64,000 bases of DNA from Planctomycetota bacterium (GTDB lineage: Bacteria > Planctomycetota > UBA1135 > GCA-002686595), in NCBI GenBank assembly GCA_028278425.1, contig JANQEJ010000054.1, forward strand, positions 1 through 64,000, read 5' to 3'. How positions within the stretch are numbered: position 1 is the stretch's first letter; every line of letters begins with the position of its first letter. This document shows, piece by piece, positions 8,241-14,990 of this stretch. The notes under the pieces are model-generated. The model saw only the letters and a list, made by a program, of their open reading frames with translations. It was not told the origin of the DNA and did not search any database. The position numbers and the translations under genes are program-made.

Positions 8241-9679
8241 GCGGGCTCTCCCAGGGTCTTCCAGAGGTGAAAGGTAGCGAGGCTGCGGTGCGGCGCGAAG
8301 GGCTTCATCAGCGCGACCGTCTCCTCCGCGCCCGGCCGGTGATCGAGGCCGTGGAAGCGTTCCAGCGCGCGGACCAGGCCGGCGTCGCCGACCGGCACGC
8401 AGTCGGCGAAGCCGCACGCGCGCATGAGCACGTAGTGCGCCGACCACGGACCGAGGCCGCGCACGGCGAGCAACGCCGCTTCCGCGCTCGTGGCGGACCC
8501 ATTCGCGACGGCGTCCAGGTCGAGCTCGCCCTCCGCGATCGTCCGCGACGTGTCGATGAGGTACTCCGCCTTGCGGCGGGAGTATTGCAGCTTCGTCAGG
8601 TCCGCGTAGTCGAGCTTGGCGACGTCGCGCGGCGTCGGGTGCGCGCGAAGACCGTCACCCGCGCGAGCGCCCGCGAGATCGATCAGGCGGTTGCGGCACG
8701 CGAAGGCGAAGGCGAGGTTGACCTGCTGCCCGACGATCGCCCACACGAGCCCCTCGTACGGGTTGGGCGTCTGCGGGATGCGCAGCCCGGCGCGGCCGCG
8801 GATCAGCCGTCGCACCCCCGGCTCGGAGCGCGCGCGCTTCTCGAAGGCGGCCGGTTCGACCGTCAGGCCGAGGAGTCGCAACAGCGTCGCGTGCGCCGCG
8901 CCCATCTCCGCCGGCCCCAGCGCGCGGCGCGCCTCGACCACGCAGCGCAAATCGCCGCCGCGGAGCTCGACGCGCAGGAGCGCGGGCTTGCCGCCGAGCC
9001 GCACCGCGCGCAGCAGGCGGCGGCCGTCTACGCGCTCGGTGCGCCCGTCGGGGTCGCGGCCGATCGCGCGCAGGACGTGGTCCACCGGGAAGCCGCGCGG
9101 CAGGCGCAGCACGAAGGTCCCGGCCGCGCCCATCCGCCGGTAGTCGCCCGGCGACATGCCGGTCTTGCGGCGGAAGTTCGAGTGGAAGGCCGACAGGCTC
9201 TCGAAGCCGACGTCGAGCGCGATCGAAAGCGCGCGGCGGCGGGTGGTGAGGAGCTCGGTGCACGCGCGCGCGACCCGCGCGTCGCAGAGGAGCTCGCGCG
9301 GCGTCGCGTGATAGTGCTCGCGGAAGAGCTCCGCCAGCTTGGTGGGGCCGACGCCCGCCGCGCGCGGCAGGCTCGCCGCGTTGGGGAACTCGCCCGGGTT
9401 GGCGCGCACGCGCGCCACGAGCCGTTCCAGCTCCTCGCGCTCGGGGTCGCGTCCGGCGTGCACCTGGTCCGGCTTGCAGCGCTTGCAGGGGCGCAGCCCG
9501 AAACGCCGCGCCTCGTCGACCGCGTCGAAGAAGCGCACGTTCTCCGCCCGCGGCTTGCGCGCCGGGCAGGTGGGGACGCAGTAGATGCCCGTGGTCACGA
9601 CGCCGACGACGAAGCGCGTCTCGTAGACCGGGTCGCGCGCGCGGAAGCGCTCGAGCATCACCTCGCGGGTCAACCTCAC
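8237..9679 (-). CDS. alkA: Ada-type regulator fused to AlkA 3-methyladenine DNA glycosylase
   Basis: This 480-residue fusion has three parts. Residues 1-75 are the Ada zinc domain, with Cys34, Cys38, Cys65 and Cys68 (TTGIYCVPTCPARKP and LRPCKRCKPD); in Ada one of these is methylated from phosphotriesters. Residues ~80-185 are an AraC-type double helix-turn-helix (ALDVGFESLSAFHSNFRRKTGMSPGDYRR). Residues ~190-480 are AlkA, with the HhH-GPD motif VRGLGPWSAHYVLMRA and the catalytic Asp in PVGDAGL (Asp432). It would act as a methylation sensor and activator and also remove alkylated purines. The GTG at 9679 is one of several possible nearby starts (TTG, GTG and ATG lie within 8 codons). Its stop overlaps ogt; senA lies 55 bp upstream. 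Confidence 0.93.
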   Translation of the reverse strand: MRLTREVMLERFRARDPVYETRFVVGVVTTGIYCVPTCPARKPRAENVRFFDAVDEARRFGLRPCKRCKPDQVHAGRDPEREELERLVARVRANPGEFPNAASLPRAAGVGPTKLAELFREHYHATPRELLCDARVARACTELLTTRRRALSIALDVGFESLSAFHSNFRRKTGMSPGDYRRMGAAGTFVLRLPRGFPVDHVLRAIGRDPDGRTERVDGRRLLRAVRLGGKPALLRVELRGGDLRCVVEARRALGPAEMGAAHATLLRLLGLTVEPAAFEKRARSEPGVRRLIRGRAGLRIPQTPNPYEGLVWAIVGQQVNLAFAFACRNRLIDLAGARAGDGLRAHPTPRDVAKLDYADLTKLQYSRRKAEYLIDTSRTIAEGELDLDAVANGSATSAEAALLAVRGLGPWSAHYVLMRACGFADCVPVGDAGLVRALERFHGLDHRPGAEETVALMKPFAPHRSLATFHLWKTLGEPA

Positions 9680-9734
9680 GGCGCCATCATCCCCCGCCGG
9701 GCCGCGGCCGTCTTCCCGTTTCCCCCGCCGGAAC

Positions 9735-10988
9735 TCAGATTGCGTCGGCGGCCGTCCGGAAGCCGGCGAACACGTCCCGGCGGTAGGGGCGGTAGAAGTT
9801 GCGCCAGGTGTTGCGCAGGAGCCGCGGGCGGGTCGCGAAGCACCCGCCGCGCAGGACCATGTGGTCGCCGAACCAGGGCGCCGAGTACTCCTTGTAGGGA
9901 TCCGGCGTGAAGCCCGGATAGGGGCCGAAGGTCGTCGACGTCCACTCCCAGACGTTGCCGATCATCTGCCGGCAGCCCTCGGCCGAGTCGCCGGCGGCGA
10001 GGGCGCCCACCTCGCGGCAGCCGTCCGCCGTCAGCCCCACGTGGGCGCGCCCCTCGGTCTCCGGATCGTCCCCCCAGGGGAAGCGGGCCTTGGTCGCGCT
10101 CGCGGCGAATTCCCACTCCGCTTCGGTCGGGAGCCGGCGCCCGGCCCAGTTGCAGAAAGCCTCCGCCTCGTACCACGCGACGTGCAGGATCGCCCGGTCC
10201 GCCTCGAGCGGACGCCAGCAGTCGTAGTGGCGCCGCTCCCAGCTTCCGCCGGCCGGCCGCCAGTACACCGGGTGCTCGGCTCCGGTCTCCTCGCGCCAGC
10301 GCCAGCCGGCGTCGCTCCAGAGCTCGCGCCGCGCGTAGCCCCGGTCCTCGACGAAGGCGGCGAACTCGCCCTGCGTGACCGCCGCTCGCGCCAGGCGGAA
10401 CGGCGTGACCTCGACCTCGTGCGCCCACTTCTCGTTGTCGAACACGAACGGCTCGTCGCCGGTGGCGCCCAGGCGGAACGTGCCGCTGGAAAACTCCGCG
10501 TCGCCCGGCAGCGCGCCTTCGCCCGCCTCGGGCTCCGGCGCGAAGGCGGGCGGCGGAAGCTCGAGCGTCTGGCGGGTGTAGGCGAGCGCCTCCCCGTGCA
10601 TGTCCTCGTGGAAGAGGGCGAGCTGGTGGAACCAGCGCTCCTCCGGCGCGAGGTCGCGCTGCTCGAGACGCTCCGTCACCTCCGCGAGCACGCGCGCCGT
10701 GTACGCGAGGATTTCGTCCCGCGTCAGCATCGGGAGTCCCCAGCGCGTGTCGTGCTCCACCGCGGCGGAGTCGAAGAGCGCGTCGCCGTTCGCGACCAGC
10801 GGATCGCGCCCGGCGAGGTGGCGCAGGCACCACTTCTCCTGGAACCAGGCGATGTGGCCGATCTCCCAGAGGACCGGATTCACGATCTCCATCAGCGGCG
10901 GCATCAGCACCGCGTCGTCGAGGTCCTCGACGAGCGCGAGCGTCCGCGCGCGCGCGTCCGCCAGCTCGCCGGCGATCGAGCCGTTCAT
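9735..10988 (-). CDS. senA: SenA/EgtB-like non-haem iron C-Se or C-S bond-forming enzyme
   Basis: This 417-residue protein has an N-terminal DinB-like helical domain and a C-terminal formylglycine-generating-enzyme-like domain, the architecture of EgtB and SenA. The predicted iron-binding histidines are visible: His45 (EIGHIAWF) and His127/His131 (LFHEDMH). The C-terminus has GNVWEWTSTTFGPYPGF, then VLRGGCFATRPRLLRNTWRNFYRPYRRDVF. EgtB joins hercynine to cysteine or gamma-Glu-Cys in ergothioneine synthesis; SenA uses a selenosugar in selenoneine synthesis. I favour SenA because the gene is coupled (ATGA overlap) to a senB-type glycosyltransferase, with GGAGG placed before the ATG. Neither senC/selD nor egtD is in the window. 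Without a senB neighbour it would be called EgtB. Confidence 0.82.
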   Translation of the reverse strand: MNGSIAGELADARARTLALVEDLDDAVLMPPLMEIVNPVLWEIGHIAWFQEKWCLRHLAGRDPLVANGDALFDSAAVEHDTRWGLPMLTRDEILAYTARVLAEVTERLEQRDLAPEERWFHQLALFHEDMHGEALAYTRQTLELPPPAFAPEPEAGEGALPGDAEFSSGTFRLGATGDEPFVFDNEKWAHEVEVTPFRLARAAVTQGEFAAFVEDRGYARRELWSDAGWRWREETGAEHPVYWRPAGGSWERRHYDCWRPLEADRAILHVAWYEAEAFCNWAGRRLPTEAEWEFAASATKARFPWGDDPETEGRAHVGLTADGCREVGALAAGDSAEGCRQMIGNVWEWTSTTFGPYPGFTPDPYKEYSAPWFGDHMVLRGGCFATRPRLLRNTWRNFYRPYRRDVFAGFRTAADAI

Positions 10989-11962
10989 AGAACTTCCTCC
11001 AGGAGCTCCGCCCAGGCCGCGCGCTCGCGCTCCGGCGAGGCGAGCTCGGCGCGGGCGGCGCAGGCGTCCCGCAGCTCGTCCAGGAAGGCCGGGTCGGTCT
11101 CCGCGCGCTGGAGCAGGTCCGCCAGCGCCGCCTCGTCGCCGACGGGGAAGTAGCCGGGATAGTCCGGCCCGAGGATGCCGATCGACCCCTCGATCTCCGT
11201 CGAGAGCACGGGCACGCCCGCGGCGATCGCCTCGGTGACGACGTTCGCGCCCCCTTCGAGCTTCGAGGTGAGCACGAGCAGCCGCGCGCGCGCGAGGACC
11301 TGCAGCGCGAGGCCGTGCGGGATCTCGCCGGCGAAGTTGTAGCGCGGGTTCTCGTCGGACTCCTCCGCGGCGCGCGCGCCGAGCTCGTGGTCGAGGACCG
11401 CCCCGAAGTGCAGCACGTACACCCGCGACTCGCGCGGGAGCAGCCGGGTCGCGTACGCCGTGCGCAGCGGATCCTTGACGTCGCGCAGGTGCGCGAGCAC
11501 GAGCACGTCGAACGAGCCCCGCGCCGGCGGCTCGACGTCCGCCCGCGGCGGGGCGGACTGGTGGATGACGCGCACGCGATCGCGCAGCCTCTCGGGCAGC
11601 TCTTCCGCCGCCCGCGGCTGGAGGGCGACGATGCGGTCGGCGCGCTCGAGCGCCCGCATGGCGCCGGGGTCCTCCTTGAGCGTGGCGTAGACGTCCGTGC
11701 CGGCGAGACCGACGACGAGCGGCCGGTCGCCCGCCTCGCTCAGCCAGCGGTCGACCGCCGCCCGGCTCTTGACTGCGTGAAGGACGACGAGGACGTCGCA
11801 GTCCCGCCCGTCGTATTCCCGCGCCACGAACACGCGTGCCCCGAGGTTGCGCAGGTGACACGCCCAGCGCAGGGCGGTGACGCGGTTCCCGGTTCGCGTG
11901 CGCGGCTGCGCCGGATGGATGATCCCGATGCGCGCACCGGCGACCTTTCCGGCGGTCTTCAA
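10985..11962 (-). CDS. senB: SenB-like selenosugar synthase (TIGR04348-type glycosyltransferase)
   Basis: This 325-residue GT-B-type glycosyltransferase opens with RIGIIHPAQPRTRTGNRVTALRWA and contains VVGLAGTDVYATL, IVALQPRAAEELP, VLVLAHLRDVKDPLRTAYA, and the E-x7-E nucleotide-sugar motif LEGGANVVTEAI. This pattern matches the TIGR04348 family as I remember it, which includes SenB, the enzyme that joins selenophosphate to a UDP-sugar in selenoneine synthesis. I place the start at a TTG (11962-11960) overlapping the upstream DUF1992 stop (TTGA), because homology begins a few codons later and no ATG or GTG fits; this start is inferred. The stop overlaps senA. The acceptor is not provable from sequence. 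Confidence 0.82.
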   Translation of the reverse strand: MKTAGKVAGARIGIIHPAQPRTRTGNRVTALRWACHLRNLGARVFVAREYDGRDCDVLVVLHAVKSRAAVDRWLSEAGDRPLVVGLAGTDVYATLKEDPGAMRALERADRIVALQPRAAEELPERLRDRVRVIHQSAPPRADVEPPARGSFDVLVLAHLRDVKDPLRTAYATRLLPRESRVYVLHFGAVLDHELGARAAEESDENPRYNFAGEIPHGLALQVLARARLLVLTSKLEGGANVVTEAIAAGVPVLSTEIEGSIGILGPDYPGYFPVGDEAALADLLQRAETDPAFLDELRDACAARAELASPERERAAWAELLEEVL

Positions 11963-12288
11963 CGCTCGCCACGCTCGGCGCGACGCTGCATGAGGACCTC
12001 GTACCGCAGGAGCAGCCGCGCGCGCCGGTCGCGCAGGTCCCGGGCCTCGGCCTCGTTCTCGCACGCCGCGATCAGATCGCCCAGCCGCAGGCACTCGCGC
12101 TTGACCTGCATCTCTTCGGGCAGGAAGCCGGCGCCCTTGAGGAGCCGGTAGCCGCCGCGCAGCTCCTCCGGCACGAGGGAGAGATCCTCGAGCTGAAGCG
12201 GCTTCCCCTTGCCCGGCACGTCGTCCAGCTCCCCCGCGGCGATCGCGTCCTCGATGCGCTGCTCGGCGATGCGGTCCAGCGGGTTCAT
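11959..12288 (-). CDS. DUF1992 (DnaJ-homologue-like) small protein
   Basis: This 109-residue protein matches the DUF1992 family: MNPLDRIAEQRIEDAIAAGEL followed by DDVPGKGKPLQLEDLSLVPEELRGGYRLLKGAGFLPEEM and a basic helical tail. These proteins are sometimes annotated as DnaJ homologue C28-like; their biochemical role is not established. The gene heads the run that continues with senB (4-nt TTGA overlap), senA, alkA and ogt. A TAGGGT hexamer (rc of 12300-12305) lies 11 nt before the ATG and may be the -10 of the whole run. The association with senB may be no more than shared transcription. Confidence 0.85.
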   Translation of the reverse strand: MNPLDRIAEQRIEDAIAAGELDDVPGKGKPLQLEDLSLVPEELRGGYRLLKGAGFLPEEMQVKRECLRLGDLIAACENEAEARDLRDRRARLLLRYEVLMQRRAERGER

Positions 12289-12377
12289 GGCCGACGATCA
12301 CCCTATCATCCGCGGAACGTATCCTCACGGCGCGCGGCGGTTTGCCGCGGACAACGGGAACCCGGGGAGAGAACGGA

Positions 12378-12588
12378 ATGAACCTCGATTCGCTGGCGGA
12401 ACGCGTAGAGCGGCTGGAACGCGAGAACCGGCGGCTCCGTCGCTGGATGGGGCTGCCCGTGGCGGCTGAAGCTCAACGCCGGCGACGAGAAGAGCTCGCT
12501 GCTCGCGCAGGATCCCGATGGCGACACAGCGGCCGAGTTTGGCCCGGAGACCATCAAGTCCGCGTGTTGCTCCGAGACCAGGCCGTAG
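12378..12588 (+). pseudogene. degraded coiled-coil/data-repeat protein
   Basis: An ATG behind GGGGAGAG opens MNLDSLAERVERLERENRRL and continues RRWMGL, the amphipathic N-terminus typical of a planctomycete family with a short coiled coil followed by repeats like 'LxDxxGxxRAxF'. In the frame one base over, the DNA then reads KLNAGDEKSSLLAQDPDGDT followed by AAEFGPETIKS and a stop at 12586-12588, which looks like one of those repeats. The transmembrane segment and remaining repeats are absent. I infer an internal deletion plus frameshift; a short intact gene of about 79 codons in the first frame (to 12617) is the less likely alternative. The rest up to 12747 shows nothing. Confidence 0.45.
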
Positions 12589-12747
12589 ATGCACGCGACT
12601 GCCCGCGCTCACGATGACGAACCCCACAGACACGGCGCAGCCGGTCTGTCTTGCGGGGGCGGACGAAAAGGGGGTCGGCTTCCCTGGGGGTTCAGGACGG
12701 GGACGGCGAGGGCCAGATCCTCGAAGGCAGACCCTGATCCCTTCCCG

Positions 12748-13866
12748 TCAGAGCCCGATCGTGATGTCGGTGCGGTTGCCCGCGCTGATCAGCGGCGGAC
12801 CCGGCGGGCCGGGATTCGTGAAGACCCGCACGGCCTGCGTGAAGATCTCCACATCGATCAGGTTGGTGTTGAGCGGGATCGGGATCGCGAACGGTCCGCC
12901 CGGCGGCTTCACCACCGTCAGGAAGAAGTTGGGCGGCGCGATGTCGATCAGGAGCTCGCCGAACGGAAGGATCACGCCCGGCGGGAGCGGCGCGAGCGAG
13001 AGCCCGATGATCTCGAGCATCGTCGTTCCCGGCAGCCCGGGCGCGAACGTCGGATCCCAGACGCTGCCGATCGCCGGCGGCGTGCTGCCCGGGCCGAAGA
13101 GCATCGGGTTGACGTCGGAGCCGTTGTCGATCGTTTCCTCCGGCGGTTCGGTCCCGTCCTCCTCCTCGAGGCGCACGTAGAGCGAGTTGGTTCCCGGCCC
13201 GGTGACCATCGAAGGTCCGGAGCAGACTCCGGTCGTCGCGGGCGCGGGCGTGTACACGTCGAGCAGGTCGACCGTTCCCGTCGGCTGCGCGCCGACGACG
13301 ATCGTGAGCGGCCCGGTCACTCCGTCGAGGCCGACGTAGCTCCAGCCGATCGGTCCGTCGGGCAGGACGAAGGCGGTCGAGCCCACGTCGACGAACATGA
13401 TGTACCCGATGGGCGCGCCGGTCAGCGAGCCGGGCAGCCCGGTGAACGTCAGCCTCACGAGCTCGACCCCGGGATCGCCCGGCGTGCAGCTCCCCAGCGT
13501 TCCCGAGAAGAGCGCGACCTCGACGTCCGCGCCCGGTCCGAAGACCGACGGGTCAAGGGCGGTGGTGACGTAGCCGAGCTCGCCGCCGCTGACGACCGAG
13601 GTCAGACCGCCGGCCTTGACGCCCCAGTCGACGATCTCGTCGCCGATCGGCGTGGGAATCCCGATCAGGGTGAGCGCGGTGTTGGCGAAGCTGGTCCCGG
13701 GAGCCTCTCCGGCGCTCGCGAGCGGTCCGTCGAGGTGCGTGACCTTCTTGGTCGCGTAGTCGTAGTGGATGTAGCGGATCTCGTCGACGGGCAGCTCGCG
13801 GAGTTGCGCGTCGACGACGGGGTTGAGTACCGCGGCGGCGAGAGGAACGGTTGCGAGTCGATTCAT
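12748..13866 (-). CDS. secreted hypothetical protein
   Basis: This 372-residue protein has an N-terminal segment MNRLATVPLAAAVLNPVVDAQ that can act as a signal peptide. The body is rich in Gly, Pro, Thr and Val strands and reads like a beta-sandwich protein. Two cysteines (SCTPGDPG and TGVCSGPS) could form a disulfide. The end, LISAGNRTDITIGL, resembles the short conserved C-terminal beta-strand of many planctomycete exported proteins. GGAGG lies upstream of the ATG. A TAGAGT hexamer lies further upstream (rc near 13902). No catalytic motif or known domain is recognised. Confidence 0.7.
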   Translation of the reverse strand: MNRLATVPLAAAVLNPVVDAQLRELPVDEIRYIHYDYATKKVTHLDGPLASAGEAPGTSFANTALTLIGIPTPIGDEIVDWGVKAGGLTSVVSGGELGYVTTALDPSVFGPGADVEVALFSGTLGSCTPGDPGVELVRLTFTGLPGSLTGAPIGYIMFVDVGSTAFVLPDGPIGWSYVGLDGVTGPLTIVVGAQPTGTVDLLDVYTPAPATTGVCSGPSMVTGPGTNSLYVRLEEEDGTEPPEETIDNGSDVNPMLFGPGSTPPAIGSVWDPTFAPGLPGTTMLEIIGLSLAPLPPGVILPFGELLIDIAPPNFFLTVVKPPGGPFAIPIPLNTNLIDVEIFTQAVRVFTNPGPPGPPLISAGNRTDITIGL

Positions 13867-13954
13867 CGGGCAAGCCTCCGATTGCCGGTTCCAGCTTCGA
13901 CTCTACCACGGATCCCGGAAACCGCCCGAAGCGCCCGCGGGGAGTCGGAAGCGC

Positions 13955-14971
13955 CTACTCCGCCGTGACTTCGACGCGGTGCTCGAAGGAGCCTTCCTCC
14001 GCGGTCCGCATCGTCATCGAGGACTCGCCCCGATCGAACTCCGAATAGCGCGACGTGGAGATCGACCCCTCGAGATCCAGGAGCACGGGACGGCCTTCGG
14101 CGGCCGAGAAGAGCAAGCGCCCCTCGATCTCGATCGAGTAGTCGTTGTCGGTCGCGAGCGCGCCGTCCCCGGGCTCGAGCACGCGGCCGCGGCGGCCGCC
14201 GAAACGGAGTTGGCGCGGCGCGAGCTCACCCTCGCCGTCGAGCTCGAGCGCGATCTCGAGGCACTCGAGGCCTTCGTGCTCCGTGTCGGTCGCCTTGAGC
14301 GTCGCCTCGGCGCTCCACTCGGCTTCGACGAGAAGCCGCGCCGACGAACGGCCGCCGCCGCGACGGCCGCGCCGCTCGCCCTCCGCGGGTTCGGTCGGCG
14401 CGGGAACGGGGAAGAAGGCGGCGTCGAGGTCGAGGTCGAGCGCGCGCAGGACCGCTTCGCCTTCGAGCTCCCAGGAGTCGCCCTCCGCGACGTCGCCCTC
14501 GGGGAGCAGCGCGTCCAGCGACAGCGTGAGCCCGTGACCCTCGAGCACGGCGTCGTCGTCCGGCTCGCCGCCGTCGACCACCTCGACGACGACCTCGTCG
14601 TCCTCGAGGCTGATCTCCAGCGTGACGCCGTCGAGCGGACACTCGAGCTCGCTCTCGGTCGTCCCGTCGCGCCGCTCGCGTTCAGTCTTGCTCGTGACCT
14701 TCTCGAAAGAGCGCCGCACGCGGACCGGCGCGCCGTCCTCGTGCTCGAGCACGCGGAAGGTCTGCACGATGGTGCGCTGCTCCTGCGAGGCCCCGGAGCC
14801 GCCGCGGGCCTCGACGGGCTCGCCGTCGCGCGTCATCGAAAACTCCGTGGTCTCCATCGCGATCGTCGTCTCGGCGACGAGGCGCAGCGTGCGCTCGGCG
14901 GCGTAGTCGGTCTCCGGTGTGCCCGCGTTGAGCAAGAGGGCTGCGGGAAGGGCGATTGCGAGGTTCTTCAT
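13955..14971 (-). CDS. secreted hypothetical protein
   Basis: This 338-residue protein has a plausible signal peptide (MKNLAIALPAALLLNAG) and a highly acidic mature part made of alternating beta-strands (for example TLEISLEDDEVVVEVVDGGE and YSIEIEGRLLFSAAEGRPV). A basic, Arg/Gly-rich loop (GERRGRRGGGRSS) interrupts it near residue 205. The pattern of an early 'EERT' stretch, a central 'DSWELEG' segment and a C-terminal 'LEGSISTSRYS' segment is reminiscent of DUF6263-like exported proteins, but I am not sure of the family. GAGGAGAAC precedes the ATG. The gene lies 19 bp downstream of the M14 peptidase stop on the same strand, so they may be co-transcribed. Confidence 0.7.
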   Translation of the reverse strand: MKNLAIALPAALLLNAGTPETDYAAERTLRLVAETTIAMETTEFSMTRDGEPVEARGGSGASQEQRTIVQTFRVLEHEDGAPVRVRRSFEKVTSKTERERRDGTTESELECPLDGVTLEISLEDDEVVVEVVDGGEPDDDAVLEGHGLTLSLDALLPEGDVAEGDSWELEGEAVLRALDLDLDAAFFPVPAPTEPAEGERRGRRGGGRSSARLLVEAEWSAEATLKATDTEHEGLECLEIALELDGEGELAPRQLRFGGRRGRVLEPGDGALATDNDYSIEIEGRLLFSAAEGRPVLLDLEGSISTSRYSEFDRGESSMTMRTAEEGSFEHRVEVTAE

Positions 14972-14990
14972 GTTCTCCTCCGAGGCGATC

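Noticed and set aside
9735-10988. Classical EgtB (ergothioneine) assignment for the EgtB-like gene
   Set aside because: Not excluded, but the coupled senB-type glycosyltransferase makes the selenoneine-type reading more likely; egtD is not nearby either way.
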